Below, piece by piece: positions 1 to 11,745 of a stretch of 64,000 bases of DNA (within the stretch, counting starts at the first letter, position 1; every line of letters starts with the position of its first letter). Source of the stretch: Aplysia californica (Eukaryota > Mollusca > Gastropoda > Aplysiida > Aplysiidae); contig NW_004797275.1 of assembly GCF_000002075.1 (NCBI RefSeq), forward strand, positions 1,431,496 through 1,495,495, in the 5' to 3' direction. A model generated the notes under the pieces. That model made no database searches. It was not told the DNA's origin and worked only from the letters and a program-made list of their open reading frames with translations. Made by a program: the position numbers and the translations under genes.

Positions 1-3000
1 CCCCCTTTTTTTTTCTCCAAAATTTCTCATTGGCACCATCTCCGACTCTTATGTCTACCTATTTTTCATTCATGTGGAGCTTTCAGAATAGCGTGGTGGT
101 TGGTAGGGAAAGGTAAGAAGCGGGTGGTGTCTTTTTTTCGTGAAAGATGAGGGGATGGGTTTTAGAGAGGATGATAACAGAAAAGGGGGATAGGATTTAT
201 AGGGTGTGGAGAAGCGGCGTGAAGGCAAAGGGTAGGCTGGAAGAAAAAAACCAAGATAGTACAAAGGGGTACAGTGAAGTTTTGTTTTTCTTTGGGGGGG
301 GGGGGGCAAGGCATATTGGGCGAAAGACAGTAGAGGAGTTGTGATCGATTATTACTTGGCACTTTGCCTCATTCTCAGTACAGACCTGTGTGAGGTAGCT
401 GAGTGGACATTCGTCTGCAGAACATAAGATTGGAGTTGGAGAGTCGGAAACATGCTTTCAAATTTATTTTTTAAAATCTAGTATCTTTTTTTCTTTTTGT
501 TCTTTCATTCTCACCCCACCATTCCATCTCCAAAAGTGACGTTAAGGACAAACAAACTGTTTGGGTTTTTTTTAGGTTCTGTCAATTATTTGTCATCATT
601 AAGGCCACTGTTTTCTCTTCCAGTGTCATGCACAAGTAGTTTTCTTCTTGAACAATGATGCGTATTATTATATTATATGCACAAAGGCTGCGATACAGGC
701 AGAGGCAGTGTATTGTAACAACTTGCTCTGAAATCACCAGATTTAATCTATTGACCAACTTGGACCTGTATGAATTACTAGTAAAGGTACCTGCCATTAC
801 TAAAGTCAATGTTGTTGGCTTCTGTTGGAGTTGAACGACGCCCTACTAAACATGAATGGAGGCTTTTTTTGTTTGCCATGTGGTTAGTCACAGTCATGAA
901 AATGGACAGGAAAAGGAAGGTTTGATACACCTAGATCTAAGTCATATTTGTTCATTTGAGTGCATGTAATTTATTTTCTTGTTGAAGACCCTGGAAATAG
1001 ATTAACATAATTTGAGCCCATTGCAAAGTTTAAGCTACCGTGAAGCTATCAGACTTACAATGTGTACCAACTAGTGTCTCCAACTGGAAACGTAATTCTC
1101 ATGAAATCTAGTGTCAACTCTTAAGTAAGGTTACGATGGAGTCACGGGCAGGGGACATAATATACCAACAGTTGGCCTCTTGGAGTATATTTGTTTTTGA
1201 AATAAACCAATTCTAATATCAGTGAGCTGTCTTGGGATTCTAGGACATAAAACAAAGGTGGCGTTCTGCCTGTGAATGGCTTTTGTTTAAGAGAAGAAAA
1301 AAAAGGTTTCAAGAAACTCGTTTACAAGAAAGTTGCGTAGAGTTTTTGTTTGTTAGTTGTTGTTTTTTTATGTATTTATTTATTTGCGGGGAGGGGGTTC
1401 AACTGTACTAATAAATGTAAAGTTTATGAATGTAGGCGCACAGAGTTCACAGTACGTTTCGATTGTTAAAAAGTCTCAGGTTGTTTGGGGAGGGGGGGTT
1501 GTTGGGGGGTTTTTTTTTGGGGGGGGGGGTTACATATGTTTGGGTTTTTTTCTGTAAAACCCACATAGAAATGTGTTTTAATTTTAAACCGACATTTTGC
1601 CCCAAGAATAAAATTTCGGTGAAAAATTGTCCTAATAACAGAAAAATGTCAGTTCATTGCTGAGCTCCTGATTTTCCCACGATGCCGCCACACAGTTTAT
1701 TTATAAAACTGTGGATAAAAATCTTTTCTTTCTTTTTTTTTTTATAAGGGAACATAGAACAATCTATTTTCACAGGAGTTCAGAAAATTATAATATACAG
1801 GCTAGTGTAGAACAGACTCAACAGGGGTGTGAATCAATTATGATACCCTGGTTTAAGAATGTAGAACATTGTGAGTTATAAAGATTAATAAGTGTTCAGC
1901 AGTCTGTAAGTAGGCGGTGAGGAGACGCTGTTCCCATGCCATAACACAAGGAAACCCGTAGCTTTTCTTTTGCCCTCCTGTTTCTTTTTTTTTTTTTATC
2001 CTCGTAGGGTCGCTTTTGTGTGCTGTGAACTTCACCGCACTCGTTTTAGCTACGAGATTTGTTTTATGATCTGGTTTTGAAGCAGATTGTGCTTTTTTAA
2101 AGTTTTATTTTTATTTTATTTTTATTTATTTTTTTAATGATTTTTTGTTTGTTTGAGGGGTGGTGGGGTGGAGGGGGTGTTACTTCAGAATAGATTCTTG
2201 GTGTTTACTGACTTAACTATTCCTGAGATAAAGACGGAATACTGGTTAGGTTTAAAAAAAAAACATTTTTAAGTATTATACATATATGTCTACGTCTTCT
2301 TTTAAACATGTGGACCTTTGTCCTACTCATAAAGAGATACTCCAAGACAATAACAGGATCAAGACCAATACAGAACGAACTCAATATATTAAATCTTATC
2401 TTCTTTAGTAAAGAGTCTTTCCCTATTATGATTATACTAGGCGTGTATCGACTCAATTAGAGGTTATTTTGTTTCGAGGGAAAATCTTTCGTTGAGCAAA
2501 AGCCGCTTCTCGTGATTTGTCTCCAAGAGTTCAGGTTTGCCAGTTTCTAGTTGACCGATGTTTGTTGAGTTCAAAGTTATACCTGAGCGTTACTTGGCGT
2601 CTGAGGCTCTCCCACCCCCTAATTTTAGGCGGTATTTAATGGGGGATTTGTTTCGTTTTTGTTTTGTTTTTTGTTTAGTCTCCCTTTTAATTTTTTTTTC
2701 ATTAAAAAACATTATTTGACTTTATTTTGATTTTTCAAATTCCATATTTGATTTATGTGAGTTTGGTTTGTTTGTTTTTTGGTTTTTTTAAGGGTTAAAT
2801 AAGAGAAAATTATGACTGCATTTTGCGTGAATGTAATATTTGAATACTTTCAAACACTTGCTTTGGCTTTTTTGTAGAGTAGCTTTGAGCACATGAATCA
2901 GCTTCTTTAGAATTGACTCGTTTACGTCTTTGTGGCGGTTAATTCATGCAAAAAACAAGCAAAAAATGTTTATCAATTGACAGCAAAGTCTGTGCCATAG

Positions 3001-4379
3001 AACACCAGTGTTGTGTTGATTAAAGACAATCATAACAGCGGCAATTACACTCATTAGTACAGTTCAGGATAACGCCTTGTGTAGTACATGTCAGCAGCTA
3101 CCGATATTTTTTTTACACAACGGCCGTATAGTTATGGCGAAGATTCTCTGCTACCAAAGAAGGATTGCAATATCTTGGTAGTGGAGAATCTTTGTTATGG
3201 GGAATCGGAAGGGTCAAGTCTAAATTCGGCTGTCCATTACCCAAGTTTGGTTCCAATAGGTGGGGGGATATTTTACAGAGTTCGACATTTTTCGTCTTTC
3301 AACCGGGATATATGTTTTAAATACCGAAATGTAGATTGGGTCTAACAAGCACTTAGAAATGTTTTGCAATTATTAGAGGAAAAGGCAGGGTTGGGGGGGA
3401 GGGGGAGGGGGCAGCATTATCGTGTATTTGTTTTGAATGTAAACGTACATCATTTTCTTTTTCTATCCATTTTTTTCTTATACGTTTTTTTTTTGTTCTC
3501 ATTTAATTTATTTTAGTTTTTCTTTTAAGGCCCTTTAAACTACTACCAGGGATTCTCAGTGACTCATAGTATCTGCAGGGCCGTAAAACGAAGCATCTTT
3601 CTTTATAACTCCTTGATCAGAGCAGTATGACTCTTTTCGTAGACTAGAAACATCAAAGTGACAGTTAAAATCTCGCCCACTAACTTTGCCCGCTCATTTA
3701 GATGCCCACCTTCATTTGGTGGTGTTAGGTTGGTGAATTATTCCACTGGTGGTCGACCTTCGGCCTTGTGTGATGTGGTGTGATCTTTGGTTTTGACAAT
3801 GCGAAAATTAAACAAAATTTAGACGAGCTTTCGCCAACTTAAACCGTCGCCTTGCCTTATCATCCCTTTCTATGCACTGATTAATTTCTGTGAAAATGTT
3901 GAGCACAATGTTGCCTAGTATTTTTTTTTAATGGGTAGCAGTCTCAATGCGTAGAACAACTTAACTTGATAACGTCGTTAAAAACTTCTTACAGCTCGAC
4001 CCAAATGAGATTTCTTATCATAATCTTTTTTTGTTTTTTGGTCTTCTTCCCCAGTTTAAAAAAAAGTTCTACCTTATTTCCAATTTCTTCATGTAGTTTG
4101 TTTATGCTCTCTTTTCAGCACAAACTATGATTGAAGCTTGACTCGTATTCACTTCCTTTCTACGTTATGTTTTAGATTGTGAATGCTCTACTGTTTGCTT
4201 ACTCCTAATTCCTTCTAAAAAGCTATTTGAAAGCAATGACAATGCAAACATGTGCTAATTTTTATTTATTTTTAGTCTTCTCTATGATGTAAGCAGCTTT
4301 CAAAATTTTCTTTATATTGTTTTTGTGTTATTTAATAAAGGTTATTAGCAGTGTCAGTGTTCTAATGTAAAAAAAAATT
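1..4379. other. Left flank without a recognised gene
   Basis: I see no exon with matching splice sites, no RNA gene and no clear transposon end here. The DNA is AT-rich with T-runs and short G-runs (about 290-306 and 1519-1529). The 85-codon open frame at 3088-3345 shows no family motif. Since the + strand gene enters from the left, this is probably intron or upstream sequence of that gene. That is an inference. Confidence 0.5.
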
Positions 4380-5119
4380 TTAAAAACCAAAAAAATTCAC
4401 ATTGTCCATGGCAGTTTTCTTTCGTAAAAGACTCACTCTGTGAATGTTCTTTCATAAAAAGACAGAACCTATGACTTTCTCCTTTATTTAAAGACTTTTC
4501 CTGACCAATTGTCATATTATGTTGATAACATCTTCCGAAAGTTTTGTTATGTAAAGGAAGTTTCCTTTGGCAGGTGTCATTTTAATAAGCGTATTCCGAA
4601 ACAATGTTGTCATCTCAACTTTTAACATTGTAATAATTATATCCTTTTACATGAAGAGTCGTTCTCTCTTTTCCCTGTAAAAGGCATGGTCATAATCTAT
4701 GACCATCTTCACATGTATTGGACGTAGAAATCTTTTCCTTACAATGTTCAAGATGGTTACCTCTGACACCAACTGTATTCTTCTGTTATAATTTTACCTC
4801 TGACATCGAAAATATTCATCTTTTTAATAATCCCCCCCCCCCCCCCCCCCTGACAACGACAACCTTTTTGTGTAAAAAAAAAAAAACAACAGATAATTAC
4901 CTTTACATATAAACAACCCATGGCAGATTCTTTTATATAAATGACAATTACCCTTGACAGGCTCATGCATTAATGACATATGCCCATGACGTTTTTCACT
5001 GTAATTGTCATGCTGTTCCAGTAATTATCTTCCTATGTATGTGAAATATGCGCACAAAATTTGTGTCTCATGAAAAAAAGACATATTCCTGTTACCTTCT
5101 TCCAATATAAAGGACATAA
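4380..5119. repeat. Degenerate minisatellite, left part
   Basis: Loosely repeated units of about 55-65 bases contain variants of 'catgacag' and 'tttctttcataaaaagaca'. The same kind of unit resumes at about 6362-6740, beyond the DNA transposon at 5120-6301, so the transposon appears to have landed inside an older array. A run of 19 C lies at 4832-4850. Confidence 0.55.
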
Positions 5120-6301
5120 TGTGAGGCAACGTGGTGGAATCAGGCTCTCGTCAATTTTTGGGCATGTAGAGTTATTGGTATCATCTTAAAGCTTGTTCAC
5201 TTGTCTTTATTTGGATGACAAAAATAACAATTTATCTTGAATACAAGTCGAGATATTTGCGAATGAAGGAAGTGGGGGTCACCTGTTTTCAGAGGTAAAA
5301 AAAGTTAGAAAATGGCCGCCAAAGATGAATTATTTCCTTAGCTGAAGGGGAGACGTACACTCCCGGAAAAAATTTCTAAACGAATGACTTTTATTCAATT
5401 TCAAGTAATTGTGCAAGAAGTTCATAGGTAAATATGATGTACTTAGGGTGAATTTGTTGAATTTTTCTAAAAAATGTGTCTCTGTGGCGGCCATCTTGGA
5501 TTTTCACACCAGTTTCTTAGTGCAGAAGAATTTCATAGTAAATATTGAATTATCAGCCTGAAATTTGGCACACAAGTACAAACCTATATTAACTGGGGAT
5601 CTATGAAAGGATTTTGACGTATCTTTAAAACAAAAAAAGTGAGCCCTAAGTCAGTGGACCCCCTAGAGTCAGTTGACGAAATTTCGGGGTACATATTACA
5701 AAAAAATTGAATATTTCCTTAAGTTACCAATATTTCCCAATTCCTTTTCATAGATCCCCAGAATCGATCTTAAAGCACCTGTACACCAAATTTGAAGCTT
5801 CTAGCTTCTGTAGTTTTTGAAAACTCCTTGCACCCAGGAGGTCACATATGTCAAAAAGTACATTTTGAGAAAAACAGAAAAAACAGGGATTTTTTAAAGG
5901 ATTTTTAAAGCAATTTGCACTTTTCAAACGCCCTTTTAGGTTCTTTAGGGTGTTTTTTCAACAGTTTTTTCATTTTGACTCAATAGAACAGATGTCAAAA
6001 GGATGTTTTTCCGCAAAAAACAAAAGTTGGATAGTTTGAAAAATTGTATCGATATTGCCTTGGATCACCGACCTGGATCTTCCCTTAAGAGTCTGTGGTA
6101 ACTAAAAATTTACATTTTTTGTGCCTTTAATCGACGTTTTTAAGAAAAATCAACACGGAAATGAGTTCTTTAATGGGCATGAAAGGTGATGAGCCAAAAA
6201 AACACAAAAATTTGATAAACATTCATAAACGTGCGGAAAAATGCAAGTTTCTTCACTTTTATTATTTTGATGAGAGCTTGATTCCACCATGCTGCCTCAC
6301 A
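5120..6301 (+). mobile_element. TGTGAGGC-family TIR element, long form
   Basis: The left end TGTGAGGCAACGTGGTGGAA and the right end are inverted repeats: the right end read backwards begins TGTGAGGCAGCATGGTGGAA. Other copies at 10290, 10731, 24116, 33528, 43518 and 52626 are only about 320-600 bp. This one holds about 750 extra internal bases, roughly 5325-6070. No transposase frame is visible, so it is non-autonomous. TA follows the right end; the left flank is AA, so the target duplication is imperfect. Confidence 0.75.
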
Positions 6302-6361
6302 TATCTTCAAAACAAACTTCACATCCAAAGGATATCATGTCACCAAAACCGTATCTTTATG

Positions 6362-6740
6362 TAAGAGACTAGTTGCCATGGCAGTCTTCTTTTTATGGAA
6401 AGGAACCTATTCTCATGGTTCCACTGACATCCATTTTATTAAAGTCAAATTCTCATGACAATAATATCGTTTCTGAAAAAAAAAAATGTTTCAATGACGA
6501 TTTTTTAAAAATGTTGACAACATAATGCCCATGACAGATTCCCATTGCCCATGACAGATTCCCATTGCCCATGACAGATTCCCATTGCCCATGAGAGATT
6601 CCCATTGCCCACTCTGTATGTGAGTGACCTGTTCTTTACCTGATGTGAACATATTCCCTTTTCGTTTTTTTTCTAATTGGCGCCTTTTCATCAATCATGG
6701 ACTGTCTTTTGATCCCAGAAACAATTGACCCCATAATAAC
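6362..6740. repeat. Degenerate minisatellite, right part, with a 20-bp tandem array
   Basis: This continues the 4380-5119 array after the transposon. Within it, 6526-6610 holds four near-perfect 20-bp units (TGCCCATGACAGATTCCCAT), the fourth with one change. Nothing else is seen from here to the exon at 7024. Confidence 0.65.
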
Positions 6741-7023
6741 ATTTTGATATACATAACATATTCTTTCTCACCTATTTGCCCGAATGATTTTATTATCAGC
6801 CTCCTTGTGAAAGTTATAATTACATGCAAATCAATCACTTTCATTTTATATACAAATTATTAGTGGCCAAAGATGAGAATTGCTTGTACATAGACAAAGG
6901 TTTGAAAAAGCCTCCTTAATCATCTTTCTAAAAGAGGGTGAAGAAAATAGTCTCTCTTATAAATAGTTGACAATGTATAAACCTGTTTGATACAATCTCG
7001 TCATTGTTTGCCATTGTCTGCAG

Positions 7024-7209
7024 CCCTGGAGGGTTTCAATAACGTCCCTTTGCTGCACCCCTTGGAGACACTGCACAACAATCTGACCTACCACCAGGTG
7101 GACGACTTCCTGGGTCGCGTCACGCTCAACCGGTTTGCCGTACCTGACCTGTCCGCCCTGCATTCCATCGCGTCCAAGTCGCTGCTCAAGCTCAATTCTC
7201 CCGGCAAAT
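7024..7209 (+). CDS. Exon n-2 of the + strand gene
   Basis: The acceptor is TTGCCATTGTCTGCAG and the donor is AAAT|GTAAGT. The exon enters with two bases completing a codon and leaves in phase 1. Third positions are strongly C/G, unlike the flanking intron. Confidence 0.85.
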
Positions 7210-7368
7210 GTAAGTTCCCAACGAGAAGGAGGTGGTGGTGATTCACCTTGAAGTGTGTATTTGTGCATGTGTGTGTGTGTTCGAGTGTGTGTGTCTGTCC
7301 GAGTGTATGTGTGTCTGAGTGTGTGTCTGTGTGTCACAGAGTGTCTGTCAGAGTGTATATGTGTCTGA

Positions 7369-7417
<49 letters not shown>

Positions 7418-9445
7418 TGTGTCTGTCCGAGTGTGTGTGTGAGTGTGTGTTTGTATGTGTCTTTGCATGTGCTTGTGTGAGAGTGCGTGCATGTGTGTGT
7501 ATGTATGTGTATGTCTGCATATGGGTGTATATGTGTGTGTGTATGCATATGTGTATATCTGTATGTTGTTTGAGGGGGGAGGGGGGAGGTAAAAGTAGTC
7601 TAGATCTCGCTCATAATTTAAAAGGACAAAAATGGAATCCAGCGGGTTGTCGAGTTACCCTCTAGGCTAAGTCTTTTTTCCCCGATGCATATATTTCTTC
7701 AACAGCATAAAATCCTAGTGTTAACTGGCCTTGTTTCTCCTGCGCCCATTGGTTCTGTTAGTGTGGACATTAAATTTCCTTAACTGTGGACCTGCTTAAT
7801 GTTGAATTTACTTCAAGATTAATAATTCAGTAACTGTTTTGTAAGATTCGTCGGACCGTGATAGCCTCCAGGCGGCTAACTACACTGTGGCACTGTTTTT
7901 TGGGGGTTTGTTTGTTTTTTTAGTTTGCTGGTGTCTTGTTTTTTTTAATGCAAATTAGTTATGATTTATGCTATACTTCATATATGCAGCTGCATGATCG
8001 TTTTATGAAAAAGATTAAAATAAAGGGGTAACATGTTTTAATTATCGTTCGGGATTTTGTTGCTTCCAGTCCCGGATCAGATGCCGTCTTCAAGCAACTC
8101 CAGCGGAGGTCCGAACTCCCCGACCATCCAGACGAATCCGGCAGACCTCATCAAGACCCTGGGCATGTACATCAACAACCGCAGCCCGCAACAGAGCGAA
8201 GGGGAAGAAGGAAAGTTGACTGGTGAGCTTTTGGAAAGATGAGATAAGATATGATAATACTTAATTGTCTCAGAGGAAAATTGTTTTTTTGGCTGTAAAG
8301 GACCGTATAAACACATGCAAGTAAAGAAAAGTTGTTCCCGCATCCGACCCGGACATTGGGGATTGCCTTGTTAGTGAGACAACTTCCTGGGCCTTCAGCA
8401 TAATGTGGTAGGGTGGCCAGTTCCTTTCCATGCCGCCTTTGCTTCCCCAACTCAAAGTCAGCTTACCATTACTGCTGGGTGGGTAGGAGGGGGTGAAAAA
8501 AATCTGTGTTCGAACCGAGGCTCGAACCCGGACTTTCCGCTTTGGAGATGAGCACACTAACTGCTCCACCTCCGCACCCTCACATGCAAGTATACATAGA
8601 AATTCAATTATATATTACTCTCATTAAAATTCAGTATGAAGAGAAAAGTAAAGCTGACAATAACACACATGTCACATCAGATGTATCATTCAACCACATG
8701 CAGGAATATATCTCAATACCTTTAGAGTTGTATAGATACATGTATTTATTCGAAACGGCAATACACTTTGATGTTTTTTCCGACAGTAGCTTTATACTAG
8801 ATGGTAAGAAACTTCTTTTGTATCTTTCATAGAAAAGGATGCCGTTGGGCCATCGTTTGTTTTGGAAATAGTAAGGCTTGATTGTTTGTGCAATTTTCAG
8901 CTCGTTAAATGTACTTAAAAGACAAGACCTCCGATGTTATGTCCATAAGGAGTATGGAGGGGTTTGAGAGCTGTAAACTTTCCTCAAACTACCCAAGTAT
9001 GTTTAGAAATGCTGCCAGAGCGGAACCTTTCCAATATTGAGCACACTGCAGTTTAACCGTGATATTTTGAGGGGGGGGGGGGGGGGAGTTCTGGAGTGGT
9101 TTGTTCCTTCTTTTCTATCAAGCGTCTATCATCCTTATCTCTCCTCTTCCCTTTCTTTGTATGTTACTCTTGAGTTGAACCTCTCACTTTAATCTGAAAC
9201 TAAAATTTATTTGTTTTGTTTTGCTTTCCGTACCAACTTTTATATGCTTCATGTGGTGTTTTTTTTCCTTTTGTTCAGACACAAACAGCAGTCAGAACTC
9301 GATCGGAGATGAAATCCAGGACGTGGAGGAGGTGACCAACGCGCTGACCGGCAGTCTCATCGTGACCATGCAGGGAGACGACTTGACCATGCCTCCTGGT
9401 ATTGAGCCGGATATCTTTGACCTGGAAGATTCTGGACTTAAGTGA
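7024..9445 (+). CDS. C-terminal part of an unidentified protein (three terminal exons)
   Basis: Three exons at 7024-7209, 8070-8222 and 9279-9445 join with phases 1 and 1, and all have AG/GT borders. They encode about 168 residues ending at a TGA. Upstream exons must lie left of the window. The first exon is Leu-rich and probably helical. It contains the stretches FNNVPLLHPLETLHNNL and FAVPDLSALHSIASKSLL. The second is Ser/Asn/Pro-rich, then helical (ADLIKTLGMYINN). The third is acidic and ends EPDIFDLEDSGLK. G+C and codon use in the exons contrast sharply with the AT-rich flanks, which supports coding. There is no signal peptide, membrane segment or catalytic motif. An intracellular regulatory or adaptor protein is possible, but I do not recognise the family. 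The gene converges on the receptor gene downstream. Confidence 0.8.
7257..7560. repeat. Imperfect (TG)n microsatellite in intron
   Basis: About 300 bases of GTGTGT are broken by GAGTGT, TCTGTC and TATG variants. The tract begins about 50 bases after the donor at 7210. Long open frames across it on both strands are low-complexity artefacts. The rest of the intron (7561-8069) is T-rich, with no recognised feature. Confidence 0.9.
8070..8222 (+). CDS. Exon n-1 of the + strand gene
   Basis: The acceptor is TTTTGTTGCTTCCAG and the donor is ACTG|GTGAGC. The exon is 153 bases, phase 1 in and phase 1 out. It encodes a Ser/Asn/Gly/Pro-rich stretch followed by a short amphipathic segment and an acidic end (SEGEEGKLT). 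Confidence 0.85.
8236..8834 (-). mobile_element. 3' end of a LINE-like repeat (family R8), interrupted by a SINE
   Basis: On the - strand this matches the + strand copy at 59300-59640 along its length, including CGGTCCTTTACAGCCA and the final (ATCTTATCTC)-type tail. The copy here is split by the insertion at 8324-8580. The tail ends just inside the intron donor region at 8236. No coding frame is left. The tail style suggests a CR1/L2-like or RTE-like parent, but this is not certain. Confidence 0.7.
8324..8580 (-). mobile_element. tRNA-derived SINE with 12-bp target duplication
   Basis: CACATGCAAGTA occurs at 8312-8323 and again at 8581-8592, directly bordering the insert. On the - strand the element starts with a tRNA-like head: an A-box-like GGAGCAGTTAGTGTG and a B box, GGTTCGAGCC. 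A body follows that reappears as an 84-bp copy at 37829-37912. The head is too diverged to be a working tRNA gene. Confidence 0.85.
9071..9190 (+). mobile_element. G16 run followed by a 5' fragment of family T1
   Basis: A run of 16 G at 9071-9086 is followed by a T1 piece (from about 9091). The piece lacks the first bases and the 3' tail and matches the fuller T1 copies at 9633, 29025 and 32413. Confidence 0.6.
9279..9445 (+). CDS. Terminal coding exon of the + strand gene
   Basis: The acceptor is TTTCCTTTTGTTCAG. The exon enters in phase 1 and ends at TGA (9443-9445). It encodes an acidic tail rich in D, E, S and T, ending in DLEDSGLK. The 3' UTR begins at 9446. Confidence 0.85.
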
Positions 9446-9496
9446 CCGGTCCAGAAATGACAATGATTATCATTGATTCCCCACCCCACCCCCACC

Positions 9497-9564
9497 CCCA
9501 CCCAAAGCTGTTCCCCTCTCTCTCTTTCTCTCTCTTTCTCTCTCTCTGTCTCTCTCTGGATGTG

Positions 9565-9596
<32 letters not shown>

Positions 9597-9905
9597 TTCT
9601 GGCTTTCTCTCTCTCTCTCCCTCTCTCTCTCTGTGGGTTGTTGGCGGGTGCTCTGGAGATACTTACTCCTTCTTTCCTATCAGATGTCCATTGTCCTTAT
9701 CTCCCCTCCTTCTGTCTTGTGTTTGTTACTCTCTTGTAACACCTCTAATATTCTGCACTTATATGACGTAATTGTGTTGCAAGTGCTGTAAAACTCTGAC
9801 TAAAACAAAATCTCTGTCTCTCTCCCTCTCCCTCCTTCTCTCCTCTCTCTCTCTCCCCCCTCTCCTCTCTCTCCTCCTCTCTCCTCCCCCTCTCCCTCTC
9901 TCATA
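9497..9905. repeat. (CT)n tracts around a family T1 copy, early 3' UTR
   Basis: Pyrimidine tracts of CTCTCT with TTTC/CCTC breaks occupy about 9512-9632 and 9816-9902. A T1 copy sits between them at 9633-9810. A short (TG)n follows at about 9936-9958, turning into GAGAGA. Confidence 0.85.
9633..9810 (+). mobile_element. Family T1 retroposon, near full length
   Basis: The copy starts GGGTTGTTGGCGGGTGCTCT and ends with the shared tail GCAAGTGCTGTAAAACTC plus an A-rich end. It is about 175 bp, with no coding capacity. Its 5' side lies on the (CT)n tract and its 3' side on another, so any target duplication is hidden. It lies in the 3' UTR or downstream flank of the + strand gene. Confidence 0.75.
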
Positions 9906-10289
9906 TATTGGATGTTTAGAACCTGCCTACAGCTCTGTGTGTGTGTGTGTGTGTGTGTACGTAAGAGAGAGAGAGGAAGAGTGTGATGTGTGATTGAGTG
10001 AGAGAAAGAGAGATGCTAGCTATCGCTGAATTTTCATTGCAAAAACTTCCGCATTACCTGTGAGTCAAAACATGACAACTCCCAAGAGGAGCATTTTGTG
10101 TGCGTATGTCTGTGTGTGTGTGTGTGTGTTTTAGCATTTCTATTTCTCTGTTTGGATGCCTACCTCTTAATTGATTTAGATCTATATCAAGTTGATTGGT
10201 GTGTAAAAACTCTTTCAATTACTTGCTTACATATGTTACAAACAGATACATATTACATATATATATATGTTTGTGTGTGTGTGTGTGTC

Positions 10290-10718
10290 TGTGAAGCATC
10301 GTGGTGAAATCAGGCGCTCGTCAAAACGATGAAATTAGAAGAAAACGGCATTTCTGTCAAATTAGCAATTTTTATAGAATTTTTGTTTTCTTGCTCACCA
10401 TCTTTTATGTCGATTTGAAAACATTTCTGTTAATTTTCCTGAAAAATATTGATTAAAAGCACAAAAATGTAAATGTTCAGTTTCCAAGGACTCTCAAGCT
10501 AAAGAAGTTGCCAAACTTCGGTGGCCACTTTCTCGCTAGTTTTACCTCTGAAACGAGGTGACCCCCACTTCCTTCAATCGCAAATATCTCGACTTCTATT
10601 AAAGATAAATGGGTATTGCTTTCCCTGAAAGCAAGACAAATGGACAAGCTTTAAGTGGATATTAATAACTCCCTGTGTCCAAAATTTGACAAGCACCTGA
10701 TTCCACCGCATCGTGACA
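10290..10718 (-). mobile_element. TGTGAGGC-family TIR element, short form
   Basis: The ends TGTGAAGCATCGTGGTGAAA and the reverse of its right end (TGTCACGATGCGGTGGAATC) form an inverted pair. The inside matches the 5120 element in reverse orientation, without the long middle. A (TATATG/TG)n tract abuts the left end, and (TA)n abuts the right. Confidence 0.8.
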
Positions 10719-10730
10719 TATATATATATT

Positions 10731-11116
10731 TGTGAAGCAGCGTGCTAAAATCAGGCGCTTGTCAAAATAACAAAATCTTAGAAACAGGCATTTTTCTACC
10801 ATATTGGAAAGTTTTGTCAAATTTTTATTTTTTGGCTTATGTCCATATTGATTAAAGATACAAAATATGTCATTTTTCAGTTTTCTAAGACTCTTTAGCC
10901 ATTGGAGTTACCAAACTTTGGCGGCCATTTTATCGCTTATATATTTCACCACTGAAACCAAGCGACCTCACTTCCTTCCATCGCAGGTATCTTGAGTTCT
11001 ATTCAAGATAAAGGGATGTCTATTTCATTGAAAGCTAGGCAAATATATCAGCTTTCAGATGATACCAATAACTCCACATGCCCAAGTATTGACGAGCACC
11101 TGATTCCACCGCGTCA

Positions 11117-11121
<5 letters not shown>
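10731..11121 (-). mobile_element. Second TGTGAGGC-family element in tandem
   Basis: This copy starts TGTGAAGCAGCGTGCTAAAA and ends in the inverted counterpart. It has the same orientation and layout as the copy 12 bases to the left. A (TA)n spacer separates the two, and a (CA)n tract begins exactly at the right end. Confidence 0.8.
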
Positions 11122-11192
<71 letters not shown>

Positions 11193-11222
11193 ACACACAC
11201 TCATATATATATATATATATGA
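11122..11222. repeat. (CA)n then (TA)n microsatellite
   Basis: About 80 bases of CACACA pass into CATACACACA and then TATATATA. The tract starts at the final CACA of the neighbouring transposon end, so the transposon terminus may have seeded it. Confidence 0.9.
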
Positions 11223-11663
11223 AATATCTGTTTGTGTGTGTGTCTGTTTGTGTTTATTAATAATAAAGGTCATGTCTTCAGTTTGAGGTGCTTATTCTCT
11301 TTATAACAAGAAGCTCTAAAATTGAACTGATCTTTTCAGGTATGTAATAAGTTTGCGAGCCAACCACCACATTCTTTTGTGCTTAAATCTGAAAAATACT
11401 TGTTGTGTGGAGAGGGCAACTCAGGAGGCTTCCGCAACAGTCGAGAAATTTTCGGAATGTTCTTGTGCATGGGAGCTGCTGAATACATTCTACAAGGGGT
11501 TGTTTCCTGCTGTGAAAGTGGCACACTAGGCGAGCTGAAAAGCAAGCCATCCCTCTTTGGTGGAAAAAAAGAATGTTTGATCCACAACCCTCACCCACCC
11601 CCCACCCCCTACCCGCCGGCCCCTTCCCCAACCCATTAATCCTTAAATTCTCACCAAAAGGGC

Positions 11664-11745
11664 ATGCTATTGGCGCAGTCAGCATCATGCTTGGTTATTG
11701 TGCAAATGACCTTGGTTCGAATCTCCAGTAAGTCGTTCATAAATC
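11664..11745 (+). mobile_element. tRNA-like SINE head, fragment
   Basis: The sequence contains an A-box-like TGGCGCAGTCAGCATCATG and a clear B box, GGTTCGAATCTCC. It lacks a foldable 3' acceptor half. Flanks from 11223 to 12227 show nothing else I recognise. Confidence 0.45.

Noticed and set aside
6526-6610. Regular 20-bp repeats that could suggest a CRISPR array
   Set aside because: The units are directly contiguous with no unique spacers, and the genome is eukaryotic. The same applies to the 21-bp array at 36371-37398.
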